Below, piece after piece: positions 15,574-22,541 of a DNA stretch of 23,140 bases. The notes below the pieces were generated by a model. The model saw nothing but the letters and a program-made list of their open reading frames with translations, ran no database searches and was not told the DNA's origin. Within the stretch, counting starts at the first letter, position 1, and every line of letters starts with the position of its first letter. Both the position numbers and the translations under genes were made by a program. The stretch is from a virus: positions 1 to 23,140 of the IMG/VR virus record IMGVR_UViG_3300032285_002113. One strand, given 5' to 3'.

Positions 15574-15822
15574 CTAAGGGGTGTCGTTAGTGCTTGAGAT
15601 GTCAATATCAATGCTATCCCATTTTCCTATAGGGCAAAAGGAATTTGCTAACTTTACTTTAGTGGGCATATGACAGCCACATTTTTTGCACATACTGGTA
15701 AGTTTTATTAACTCAGGGCAACTAGTACAAAATGCTAAACGTTCTGTAACTACTTCTTTTTCTATTTTTTTAAACTTTTCGTTAAAAATATCCCAAGGTC
15801 TAGAAGGTCTTTTTTTATCCAT
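15574..15822 (-). CDS. Small zinc-binding-type phage protein
   Basis: 82 aa. A lysine-rich N-terminal helix, then a Cys cluster: FCTSCPELIKLTSMCKKCGC, followed by HMPTKVKLANSFCPIGKW. CxxC...CxxCxC...C spacing suggests a zinc or iron site. Very similar proteins (C..C....K.C..CGC.M..K.KLA...CP.GKW) accompany structural genes in T4-like cyanophages and other aquatic phages, from memory; function unknown. The ATG immediately follows the TAA of the 227-aa gene, so the two are coupled. Confidence 0.72.
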   Translation of the reverse strand: MDKKRPSRPWDIFNEKFKKIEKEVVTERLAFCTSCPELIKLTSMCKKCGCHMPTKVKLANSFCPIGKWDSIDIDISSTNDTP

Positions 15823-16506
15823 TTAAAGTTCTTTTACTGCTCTAAACAGTTTTTTATACATTTGTTTTCCAGAACGCATTAATGCACCTTGAGCTAATGC
15901 AGTTTTAGTTAACAGCCAATTTTCAACGTAAACCCATTTACCTCTTTTTATTGGAATCAACTGTGCGTATGGGGTTCCTGCGGGAATTACTCCAACAAAG
16001 TCTTCTTTAATGAAGAACGGTATATTTCCCCAAGAAACGTATTTGTCACTGTCTACTAGTGCAGAAAGTGTGGTAAAAGGTAGTTCACTTCTATTTAAAG
16101 GATGTGTTACAAGAACACTGTAACCTTTTGGTACTTTCCAACCCCAAGAAGAATTCCAAATTAAATGATTTTCCCTATGACCTGCTGGTCTAGGAATTGT
16201 TTGGCCAATTTCACCTTTACGTTCTCTAACAACCTCTTGTGGATGTAAAGAAGTATCCCACTTTAACGAAATACTTCCGTTTTCTTCTTCAGAAACGTAA
16301 ACATCAACTGGAGTAGTTAACGCATATCCAATTATCATTACATCTAAAAAAGGGAGACAAGCTTTTAAACCAGGAATTTCTTGTCCATCTTGCTTCCAAT
16401 AAAGTTCTCCCTTTTTATACCAATCTGGAACTAATTTTTTTATAGCAGTTGGTTTTGCGTGTTTTGGGTTAACGTCTGGATTAGGTATAAATTCAAACTT
16501 TTTCAT
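15823..16506 (-). CDS. Conserved phage protein of unknown function, beta-barrel-like
   Basis: 227 aa: MKKFEFIPNP start, AIKKLVPDWYKKGELYW, then GLKACLPFLDVMIIGYAL, and a C-terminal part with VPKGYSVLVTHPLNRSELPF, TTLSALVDSDKYVSWGNIPF and IPAGTPYAQLIPIKR. The last segment recalls dUTPase/cupin-like beta barrels, where a gated pore region has 'IPAGTPYAQ'. I recall related proteins in marine T4-like phages. No catalytic residues can be assigned. It is linked to the 82-aa zinc-type gene by direct stop-start contact. Confidence 0.65.
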   Translation of the reverse strand: MKKFEFIPNPDVNPKHAKPTAIKKLVPDWYKKGELYWKQDGQEIPGLKACLPFLDVMIIGYALTTPVDVYVSEEENGSISLKWDTSLHPQEVVRERKGEIGQTIPRPAGHRENHLIWNSSWGWKVPKGYSVLVTHPLNRSELPFTTLSALVDSDKYVSWGNIPFFIKEDFVGVIPAGTPYAQLIPIKRGKWVYVENWLLTKTALAQGALMRSGKQMYKKLFRAVKEL

Positions 16507-16514
16507 ACCTAAGA

Positions 16515-16754
16515 CTATACAGCAGCTGGGTCAGAAAAACCATTTCCGTCGTAAGTCCATCCCTCAGTAATTGGGTCAGTAGGTTCAATTTGAACTACTG
16601 TAGGTGAACTAGTAAAAATTGCTGCACTTCTAGCATCTGTAAGAACGGTAGTTACTACAACTCCGTCTAGTACAAAAGCAAGTTTGTACTTATTGCTGGC
16701 AGGAATAGGCGGATTGCTTGACCCTACAGCTTCTAATGGTGGAATCTGTTCCAT
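16515..16754 (-). CDS. Small tail-associated protein (GWTYD type)
   Basis: 79 aa. Ends EGWTYDGNGFSDP, close to the C-terminus of the 62-aa protein at 22.4 kb (IGWTYDESTGRFTAP). The middle KYKLAFVLDGVVVTTVLTDA is a beta hairpin. Such short 'GW.YDG..F..P' proteins accompany fibre genes in many phages and are sometimes called tail-fibre-associated; function unproven. Strong ribosome site AAGGAG before ATG. Confidence 0.65.
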   Translation of the reverse strand: MEQIPPLEAVGSSNPPIPASNKYKLAFVLDGVVVTTVLTDARSAAIFTSSPTVVQIEPTDPITEGWTYDGNGFSDPAAV

Positions 16755-16769
16755 TATTCTTTCTCCTTG

Positions 16770-17630
16770 TTAGTTGGTAGTAGATTGAAAACTATCAATC
16801 GTTGTACTTTGGTTTTGGGTTGATGGTGCTACGAGTATACCGTGTAGTTTTGATGTTGTAGCACCTGTTGCTGTGTAAGTTAAGTCCGAACCAGTCTGGC
16901 TAGCAAAGTTATTATCGCTATAAGCCCTTCCAGTAATCCCCAAACCGTTAGTTATAACTCTTATGCTTTTTGCTACTGCAGATAAGGTAACAGATGTTAA
17001 TTCACTCACTGTTCCCGCTACAGACCTATAAAGTTTTAAATAGTAGTTATTAGTTGTAGAAGTACCAGCACAAGTCGAACAACTATACCCTGTACAAGTT
17101 TGGCAAGTTTGAGTACTACAAGTATCGCAAGTTTGGGTGTAGTAATAGTAAGAGCAAGAATCTGTGTAATAATAGTAGTAGGTGTTGTTAATAGCTAAAT
17201 AACCTAAATATGGACCAGAAGTTGTGCAACCAGCTGCAAATGGACCATTTGTTACACAGTTACAAGAGGAAAAGCTAGTAACGCAGTTACAACTATAGCT
17301 GTATGGAGTGCAGCTACAGTTATAGTAATATGTACTGTAGGTATCTGTTTGTTTGCTTGCTACACCAAACCAATTGTTTGAATCTTGTACCCATAAAGAA
17401 ATTCCTGCACCAGAATTTGCTGTGTCATTTACTATTTGAGAAGTAACATTTTCTTTAGACATTGTTACAACTGAGATGGGGTAGTCGGTAGTAGATGCTG
17501 TAGCTGTACCAGAAGCAGCAGTCCAACCAGAACGTACTGAACTCCAACCAGAAATAAACCCAGAAGTAAATGTATCAAAAAAAGTAGAAAACCCTTTTTG
17601 AACAGATGCAATAATTCCTAAAATTCTCAT
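16770..17630 (-). CDS. LamG-like adhesion protein with Cys/Tyr-rich insert
   Basis: 286 aa from ATG 17630, which overlaps the previous TAA (TAATG); a longer reading to 17699 lacks support. Flanking parts look like one concanavalin/LamG-type beta sandwich: SGWSSVRSGWTAAS, ISLWVQDSNNWFGVASK before, and YYLKLYRSVAGTVSELTSV, AKSIRVITNGLGITGRAYSD, GILVAPSTQNQSTTIDSF after. Between them (residues about 98-189) is a low-complexity insert with 14 Cys and long Tyr runs: CSCTPYSYSCNCVT, YYYYYTDSCSYYYY, CDTCSTQTCQTC. Position among fibre genes makes a surface-exposed virion protein likely. Confidence 0.7.
   Translation of the reverse strand: MRILGIIASVQKGFSTFFDTFTSGFISGWSSVRSGWTAASGTATASTTDYPISVVTMSKENVTSQIVNDTANSGAGISLWVQDSNNWFGVASKQTDTYSTYYYNCSCTPYSYSCNCVTSFSSCNCVTNGPFAAGCTTSGPYLGYLAINNTYYYYYTDSCSYYYYTQTCDTCSTQTCQTCTGYSCSTCAGTSTTNNYYLKLYRSVAGTVSELTSVTLSAVAKSIRVITNGLGITGRAYSDNNFASQTGSDLTYTATGATTSKLHGILVAPSTQNQSTTIDSFQSTTN
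17064..17339 (-). repeat. Low-complexity Cys/Tyr-rich coding insert
   Basis: Tandem-like CxC and CxxC units (SCNC twice, TCDTC, TCQTC, SCSTC) alternating with Tyr runs inside an otherwise ordinary beta-sandwich protein. DNA shows matching short repeats (gtaatagta, caagtttg-type words) that may arise by slippage. Confidence 0.75.
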
Positions 17631-17968
17631 TAGGAAGTGATGTCTCCTATAAGAATCCAAGAGTCCGTTCCGCGTTTTACCAAAGTAGCGGAAGACCATT
17701 GTGCTCTTAATTTTAATCCTGGAGTTGCATTAACTGTAACGCCAGATGCGCCAGCAACAGTTACCTGTCCTGCAAGTGTTTGAATAATATTTATCTGACT
17801 TCCTATAGGCATTGGAGCAGCAGCATTGGTTGGAACCGTTAGCGTTATAGCACTTGCGTTAGCTAACTCCACCATTTTGTCTCTGTCCGTTGCTACAACA
17901 GTATAGGCCGTACCTGTTTGGTAGTTAAACCCCAGTAAGGTTGAAGACGGGAAAAATGCTTGTGACAT
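17630..17968 (-). CDS. Phage surface/fibre protein with beta-rich domain
   Basis: 112 aa from ATG 17968, chosen because it follows the previous TAA after one base; an in-frame earlier start would overlap by 60 nt. Core: YTVVATDRDKMVELANASAI, TLTVPTNAAAPMPIGSQINI, IQTLAGQVTVAGASGVTVNA, LRAQWSSATLVKRGTDSWIL. This is a very common phage fibre/tailspike C-terminal module ('tv..tD....v.....a.tvtvP...f..Gt.i.i.q...G.vt'). Probably forms beta-structured trimers on the virion surface. Confidence 0.75.
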   Translation of the reverse strand: MSQAFFPSSTLLGFNYQTGTAYTVVATDRDKMVELANASAITLTVPTNAAAPMPIGSQINIIQTLAGQVTVAGASGVTVNATPGLKLRAQWSSATLVKRGTDSWILIGDITS

Positions 17969-17969
17969 A

Positions 17970-18761
17970 TTAGACGATTTCCACTCCGCTAATGTGCATG
18001 GTTGTGTATTGAGATGAGGCAAGTCCATGGATTACTTTGGTAGTTGCCACAGGTTGCTTAATGTCAAAATCAGTATTGCTTACAGGTCCAAGAGGAGCAT
18101 TTGATAGCAAAGAAATACCATCTAGAATAACTCCAAAAGTTGAAGAGTTAGCAGTTGGGTTTGCCACTGCTACGTTTGTAGCCACAGCGGTTGTTGAAGA
18201 TGGAGCTGTATATAGCGGTGGAACTTTTCCAAATGCACCTTGAGTAACGGTTGTTGTTGCTGCTGTTTGGGTTGTTACTAAGTAACAAAAAGTGTTTGCG
18301 CTAGGAACAGCGATTACTTGGGCTGACAAGGTGTCGTAGATAGAATCACCAATTGTTACAGCTACAATGTCATTGACAGCTAATCCGTGGGATGCAGAGG
18401 TAAGCGTAGCAACGTAGTTTTGAATTACTTTATTTGTAACTGATGCGCCAGAAAAGGCGGTAGGAAATACTGAAATTGTAGCAATACCGACAGGAGATAC
18501 TGCAGCTGTAGGAATGTTTGCTGTTGTCTTTACAAAAGTAATAGAAGTACCTGATGCGGAAGCTATAGCGTATGTGCCGTCAAGAGTTGAGTCAACACCA
18601 GCCAAAGTTACAAGAGTTCCAGTTTGTGTAATACCGTGGGATGAACCCGTAGTGATAGTAGCAAGGTTAGATGTTAAAACCTTATTAGTTACGGTGAAAC
18701 GGGTAGGTGCAGTACCCAGCAGAGGATAGCCTCTGTATAGCACCTTGGAAGTTACAGCCAT
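17970..18761 (-). CDS. Tail/fibre structural protein with duplicated domain
   Basis: 263 aa. Two related beta units: copy 1 about residues 24-80 (VTNKVLTSNLATITTGSSHG, then VDSTLDGTYAIAS) and copy 2 about 108-166 (VTNKVIQNYVATLTSASHGL, then IYDTLSAQVIAV). 'SHGl.v.D.V.v......ngt..v..v.s...F.y' is a frequent repeat in phage structural proteins. The C-terminal part (about 185-263) is Thr/Val-rich and ends YTTMHISGVEIV. The gene starts after a 60-nt gap carrying a putative promoter and inverted repeat; AAAGG precedes ATG 18761. Confidence 0.7.
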   Translation of the reverse strand: MAVTSKVLYRGYPLLGTAPTRFTVTNKVLTSNLATITTGSSHGITQTGTLVTLAGVDSTLDGTYAIASASGTSITFVKTTANIPTAAVSPVGIATISVFPTAFSGASVTNKVIQNYVATLTSASHGLAVNDIVAVTIGDSIYDTLSAQVIAVPSANTFCYLVTTQTAATTTVTQGAFGKVPPLYTAPSSTTAVATNVAVANPTANSSTFGVILDGISLLSNAPLGPVSNTDFDIKQPVATTKVIHGLASSQYTTMHISGVEIV

Positions 18762-18780
18762 TAGTTACTGCCTTTCGTAG

Positions 18781-18812
18781 GTTAGGTAGATTATCCCCTT
18801 TGAATACCTAAC
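18781..18812. repeat. Inverted repeat around a putative -10
   Basis: Perfect 8-bp arms GTTAGGTA (18781-18788) and TACCTAAC (18805-18812) with a 16-nt loop. No T-run follows on the minus strand, so it is not a typical terminator; an operator or regulatory hairpin is more likely. Confidence 0.6.
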
Positions 18813-18818
18813 TTGTAA
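18790..18818 (-). promoter_or_regulatory. Putative promoter for the fibre genes
   Basis: Minus strand: TTACAA, a 17-nt spacer, GATAAT (5 of 6 to the -10 consensus; the -35 is weak). It lies in the only sizeable gap of the fibre region, directly before the 263-aa structural gene, and its -10 is inside the loop of an 8-bp inverted repeat. Confidence 0.4.
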
Positions 18819-18821
18819 GGC

Positions 18822-19493
18822 TTAACGCACCCAAAGCATTCCGACATCTGCCGTAGGGCGTAGATTGGCTTTTGTCCAACCACCATCTATCCAAGCATCG
18901 CTATTGTCTTGATGCCAAGCTAATAGCTTGTTTGTGTTGTCCTCGGATAACCCAAACCATTCAGTAGGTTCGTCTAAGTGGTTTTCAATGTACTGAGGAG
19001 CCACATCTCTATACCCCAATGAGTACAGGTAATTTAATTGTTTTTCGTGTTGGGATAGCGTTTCAAGGGTCCACTCAAAAGCTAACTTTCCGTAATACTT
19101 TGTCATACCTCGTAGCACCTGCCACTCAGCTCCTTCTACATCTATCTTAATTAGGTCAGGTTCTCCATAGGTATCTGCTAACCAATCGATAGTACAAGTT
19201 ACTGCTTGTACTGTTCTAAACGGTTTACCGTTGTATGGCATAGACGGGTCTGTTAACCAAGTCTTTTCTAAAGAAGAAAGCCCATCTTCTTCCGCTTCGT
19301 AAAATTCAATGCGCTCATTATTTGTTTCAGAAACGGCAAAACGTAAAGGGATAACATTAGGGTTATAGATAAAGTTAGAGACAAGTTGACCATAGACTTT
19401 AGGAGCAGCTTCTAAAGCAACAACCTTGTAACCCTTCTTTAGCCCTGCTAGTACAGCATCCCCTTTGTTAGCTCCGATATCAAACAGAAGCAT
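18822..19493 (-). CDS. FkbM family SAM-dependent methyltransferase
   Basis: 223 aa from ATG 19493 (an in-frame TTG at 19505 adds four residues). Motif I, LLFDIGANKGDAV, binds S-adenosylmethionine; LEAAP is the acidic motif II region; DLIKIDVEGAEWQVLRGM is the FkbM hallmark. FkbM enzymes O-methylate sugars or polyketides and are often found in polysaccharide loci. The C-terminal region (about 175-223: WFGLSEDNTNKLLAWHQDNS, then NLRPTADVGMLWVR) goes beyond the core. It overlaps the TPR gene and follows the beta-propeller gene, so action on a glycan is likely; the substrate is unknown. Confidence 0.9.
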   Translation of the reverse strand: MLLFDIGANKGDAVLAGLKKGYKVVALEAAPKVYGQLVSNFIYNPNVIPLRFAVSETNNERIEFYEAEEDGLSSLEKTWLTDPSMPYNGKPFRTVQAVTCTIDWLADTYGEPDLIKIDVEGAEWQVLRGMTKYYGKLAFEWTLETLSQHEKQLNYLYSLGYRDVAPQYIENHLDEPTEWFGLSEDNTNKLLAWHQDNSDAWIDGGWTKANLRPTADVGMLWVR

Positions 19494-20055
19494 CTTTGTC
19501 TTCAATCATCTTTATGTTGCTTTTGATTACCTGTTCATACTGAGTAGTAACTTTTCTTTCGTTCAAAAGAATACTAAAAAGACGTTTGCTTTCTTCTTTA
19601 CGACCAATCCACCAAGCGCTTACAGCTTGTTCAAACTCTAGACAGTAGCTGCCTGGGTATCCAACGTCTGTTGGCAATGGGACATGTACATCTAAGTGGA
19701 ACAAACCAACCTTTGCCCAGGTATAGCACTCTTGCCAATTACCTTGTCGTTCGTAATACTGAGACAGAAGAAAGTAAGCTTCTGGTCTATTTGGTATGAC
19801 GTCAATTGCTTGTAGTAAGCAGTTAGTGACCGTATGTGTTCTGTCTTTTTGGTCCTCAAAACAATGCGCCATTTTTAACAAGGACGCGTAGACGATTAGT
19901 GGCTGTTGGTTAACTCCGTACTCAGCAGCACGCAAATAGAAAGAAACAGCAGATGCAGTTTGGTTTATGCGCTCGTACTCAACGGCGCAATCAAAGTTAT
20001 ATTGGGGATTAAACGGGTCCTCGGATAGCCGTATTACTAACTCTTCAATTTTCAT
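19480..20055 (-). CDS. TPR-repeat protein
   Basis: 191 aa, all helical. TPR-like units: NPQYNFDCAVEYERINQTAS (about 17-36), the AVSFYLRAAEYG helix, and RPEAYFLLSQYYERQGNWQE (about 93-112) with CYTWAKVGL. Such repeats are often the C-terminal half of family 2 glycosyltransferases in phages and giant viruses, but no glycosyltransferase domain is attached here. It overlaps the propeller gene by 11 nt and the methyltransferase by 14 nt, so the three are co-translated. Probably a scaffold or a remnant of a larger enzyme. Confidence 0.75.
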   Translation of the reverse strand: MKIEELVIRLSEDPFNPQYNFDCAVEYERINQTASAVSFYLRAAEYGVNQQPLIVYASLLKMAHCFEDQKDRTHTVTNCLLQAIDVIPNRPEAYFLLSQYYERQGNWQECYTWAKVGLFHLDVHVPLPTDVGYPGSYCLEFEQAVSAWWIGRKEESKRLFSILLNERKVTTQYEQVIKSNIKMIEDKDASV

Positions 20056-21043
20056 ATGCCAAAGCCTCCATTATTAAGTCTTCTACAACAAGCTTAGGTG
20101 TTCGTAATACAAATGCGGCATTATCTTGGAATCCAAATGAGATAAGTAAGTCTCCGTTGTGAACCGCAGCACCAGCACAAAACTCAATGCGAGCATCAAT
20201 AAATGAAAACTCTTTGCTTAATCCAACTAAGTTTAACTGGTCGTCCCACACGCATAAACGGTGGCGATAGATTCCATCTTTTTGGTTTAAATAGTTTTTA
20301 AACAGAACTACATCATGTGAAATAGAGATGTACACATTTCCCCAACGCACAAGCTGAGAACCACCACGTTGGTCTTTAGGTGGAACAATCCCTTGTCTTA
20401 CAGACACTTGGTCACATTTAGGCAAAACAGGGTCAGCCTTAACAACCTCAACAGGGGAGGTCCACTTAATAAAGTGGTACGGCCTATCTAAAACAGGAAC
20501 CCAATTTTTTTCACAGTATGAGATGTTAGGGTCTGGTGCAGGAATACGAGTTCTTTTTGTTTCAGTAACTTTCCAAGATTTCTTTTCAATTGCGATACGA
20601 GAGTACTCCATACGACCCTCACCGTTTGTAGTGGTATCACGGCGTACACCAATTAGGTAATACTTACCTTCCCACTGAACAAGACGAGCATCTTCTAGTC
20701 CAACAAACTCCCATATAGGTGTGTGCAGGTTTAACATCTCTACGCTTGCATGGTCAGTTACCTCTAACTCAGAGTTAAGACGCATCACATAGTTTTCTGT
20801 CACAAGGCGTTGGTCTTTTTCTGGGTGAAGATAAGACAGTGGTCCCCATCTAGACGGAAACTGTTGAGTGTTTTCTGAATGATAAAGAGTGTAATTAACA
20901 TGGCGCAAATTAACTAAAATATCGCCATCATCATCCACAAAGATGGATGGGTTCATTAAGCCTGTACCAGAGGTAAGGCCCTTTTCAATAACAAGAGGAG
21001 CTAATTTGCCCCCATGTTGTACCGATTTTTGTACCAGATTCAT
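20045..21043 (-). CDS. GH130-like five-bladed beta-propeller (putative glycan-active protein)
   Basis: 332 aa. Regularly spaced blade motifs: MNPSIFVDDDGDILVNLR (30-47), WEFVGLEDARLVQWEGKYYL (111-130), YCEKNWVPVL (176-185), RGGSQLVRWGNVYISISHDV (226-245), EFCAGAAVHNGDLLISFGFQ (287-306). 'GLEDARL' corresponds to the ED(P/A)R motif of GH130 glycoside phosphorylases, and KNW.P and the late D..LISFG.QD also fit that superfamily. Whether it hydrolyses or phosphorolyses, or only binds, a glycan cannot be told. Neighbouring TPR and FkbM genes favour a glycan-modifying role. Confidence 0.65.
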   Translation of the reverse strand: MNLVQKSVQHGGKLAPLVIEKGLTSGTGLMNPSIFVDDDGDILVNLRHVNYTLYHSENTQQFPSRWGPLSYLHPEKDQRLVTENYVMRLNSELEVTDHASVEMLNLHTPIWEFVGLEDARLVQWEGKYYLIGVRRDTTTNGEGRMEYSRIAIEKKSWKVTETKRTRIPAPDPNISYCEKNWVPVLDRPYHFIKWTSPVEVVKADPVLPKCDQVSVRQGIVPPKDQRGGSQLVRWGNVYISISHDVVLFKNYLNQKDGIYRHRLCVWDDQLNLVGLSKEFSFIDARIEFCAGAAVHNGDLLISFGFQDNAAFVLRTPKLVVEDLIMEALAYEN

Positions 21044-21060
21044 GCAGGTATCCTAACAGA

Positions 21061-21738
21061 CTAGGAAGTGTATAAGTATCCAGAAAACATAGCTTCGTTA
21101 CCAGAACCAGCAAAGCTACCCACAGTATCAACAGCGGTAGTTCCATCATTTATTAACCCGTATCTAAAATAGTTAGTTCTATTAGCTACTTCATTAATTG
21201 GTGAAAATCCTGTAGTAGTTTTTGTTGTAATAGAACTACTGTTAGAAATCATCATAAAGAACATTAAATAAGGTTTTTTACGTCCTAAACCTGCTGCCGT
21301 AGTTACTGTCACAGTTTGATTATTTACTGAACTGTTATATGCACCAACGGTAATTGTGCTGCTTGATAAAGTCTTAATAGGAAAATTTGGTCTAAATATG
21401 TAAATAGCTTTGTCTAACGAACCTGTAATGTTTGTCATTAAAGTTAAGGTGGTCCCTATATCTGCTGCAGCAAGAATTTTTACGGATAAAATAACTCTTA
21501 CATAGTTAAGAGAAAAACTTCCAGCAGATGTAGTTGCAAGTTGAGTCCAGCCAGAAGGGTTAACTGCAGTAGGTATTGGAGAGTTAATGTTAACCGCTTT
21601 ATCAAAAAGTATTGCTACATCGCCTTCTCTTGCAGTAGCAGGTATTGTTAATGTTGAAACAATAGATGAGCTAGACCCTATGTAAGTGAATTTTTCTACC
21701 TTGTTTGCCGCTCCCAGCATCATGGAAGGGATTGTCAT
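21061..21738 (-). CDS. Beta-rich tail adhesion protein
   Basis: 225 aa from ATG 21738, one base after the preceding TAA; an in-frame earlier start at 21786 would overlap the upstream gene. Repeated strand patterns: FTYIGSSSSIVSTLTIPATA, REGDVAILFDKAVN, SLNYVRVILSVKILAAADIG, NNQTVTVTTAAGLG, and a C-terminal EAMFSGYLYTS. 'GD.A.LFD.A' and 'R...SVKIL..ADIG' occur in short phage receptor-binding-like proteins (recollection). Predicted jelly-roll fold, between a collagen-like fibre and the glycan cassette. Receptor unknown. Confidence 0.6.
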   Translation of the reverse strand: MTIPSMMLGAANKVEKFTYIGSSSSIVSTLTIPATAREGDVAILFDKAVNINSPIPTAVNPSGWTQLATTSAGSFSLNYVRVILSVKILAAADIGTTLTLMTNITGSLDKAIYIFRPNFPIKTLSSSTITVGAYNSSVNNQTVTVTTAAGLGRKKPYLMFFMMISNSSSITTKTTTGFSPINEVANRTNYFRYGLINDGTTAVDTVGSFAGSGNEAMFSGYLYTS

Positions 21739-21739
21739 A

Positions 21740-22219
21740 TTACGATAAACCTGCGCCAGAAATAAGGAACGTATTTGTTGCAACACACAGAACTGTGCAC
21801 ACTCCGCGCCCTGCTAAAACCCTATCACCAGTGTTAGTGGTACCCGCATAGTACACTGTGGCAGAAGTACCTTGAGTAATAGATTGGTTTAAAGAAGAGT
21901 TATTATAAATAACAACGTTTTGCCCAGCGCTAAAAACTCCACTAGGAATAGTGACTCCACCAGTAGTTATATCGATGAATTTTCCATTATCAGTAATGTC
22001 TAACGTGTAGGAAGAAGACTTTGAATTTTGCGGAATTGTTGCAGGACCAAAAGTACCTTGGACTCCTTGAACGCCTTGAGTTCCTTGGGTTCCTTGAATT
22101 CCTTGTGGTCCTACAGAAGAAGGCGTTGCTTGCCAACCACTCCCAGTCCAAGTCCAAGTTCTAGACCCAAGGGTGTAGACATCTCCTGGATTGGGAGAGG
22201 AGGGAAAATCAAGAGTCAT
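21740..22219 (-). CDS. Collagen-like tail fibre protein
   Basis: 159 aa. N-terminal segment DFPSSPNPGDVYTLGSRTW with WTGSGW is a fibre attachment-type module. Residues 37-60 are eight Gly-X-Y triplets (GPQ GIQ GTQ GTQ GVQ GVQ ...), expected to form a trimeric collagen-like shaft. The C-terminal part TLDITDNGKFIDITTGGVTI, AGQNVVIYNNSSLNQSIT, VLAGRGVCTVLCVATNTFLI is a beta-rich tip related to the domain at 17.8 kb. The ATG lies 4 nt after the zinc-ribbon gene. Confidence 0.8.
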   Translation of the reverse strand: MTLDFPSSPNPGDVYTLGSRTWTWTGSGWQATPSSVGPQGIQGTQGTQGVQGVQGTFGPATIPQNSKSSSYTLDITDNGKFIDITTGGVTIPSGVFSAGQNVVIYNNSSLNQSITQGTSATVYYAGTTNTGDRVLAGRGVCTVLCVATNTFLISGAGLS

Positions 22220-22223
22220 GCGG

Positions 22224-22346
22224 TTATTCTACCGCAACAAACTTACCGCCGCATTCGCAGTCAGTGACGTAATGTGGTTCTTCTGCAGTACGTTGTTCAA
22301 TGTAGCCACGACTACATGTGTCGCACTTGTATTCGTATCTAGGCAT
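22224..22346 (-). CDS. FmdB-like zinc-ribbon micro-protein
   Basis: 40 aa: MPRYEYKCDTCSRGYIEQRT, then DCECGGKFVAVE. The opening MP.YEYKC..C and the second pair C30-E-C32 match the small zinc-ribbon (FmdB/CxxC) family, four Cys in all. A very strong ribosome site (GGAGG, 6 nt) supports it despite its length. It overlaps the end of the 62-aa gene by 8 nt. Small zinc ribbons of this kind are frequent in phage genomes; their role is unknown, possibly regulatory. Confidence 0.75.
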   Translation of the reverse strand: MPRYEYKCDTCSRGYIEQRTAEEPHYVTDCECGGKFVAVE

Positions 22347-22527
22347 TTTCTTCCTCCACTATTGGCGCAGTAAAGCGACCAGTTGATTCATCATAAGTCC
22401 AGCCAATACCTGCTGGATTTTCTGTAGTGTACTCAATAGCAGTGCCCAATACTTGGGCATCTTCTAAGGTATCTGCGACAATAACGTTGCTTACAACGTT
22501 ACCGCCCATAATTGCAAATGTTGCCAT
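22339..22527 (-). CDS. Small tail-associated protein (GWTYD type)
   Basis: 62 aa: MATFAIMGGNVVSNVIVADT, LEDAQVLGTAIEYT, then IGWTYDESTGRFTAP. The form 'FAI...N.V.NVIVAD....A......' followed by 'GW.YD...F..P' is widespread among small phage proteins next to fibre genes. It is a likely relative of the 79-aa protein at 16.6 kb. Start lies 14 nt after the glycine-rich fibre. Confidence 0.7.
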   Translation of the reverse strand: MATFAIMGGNVVSNVIVADTLEDAQVLGTAIEYTTENPAGIGWTYDESTGRFTAPIVEEENA

Positions 22528-22541
22528 TTATTTTTCCTTTC

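Noticed and set aside
17630-17699. Longer start for the LamG-like protein
   Set aside because: It would overlap the previous gene by 70 nt, while ATG 17630 forms a TAATG junction seen repeatedly here.
18781-18812. Inverted repeat as a terminator for the methyltransferase gene
   Set aside because: No T-run follows the stem on the minus strand and the loop is long; an operator fits better.
22028-22267. Collagen-like triplets as a CRISPR or DNA repeat array
   Set aside because: The short repeats are in-frame Gly-X-Y codons without spacers.
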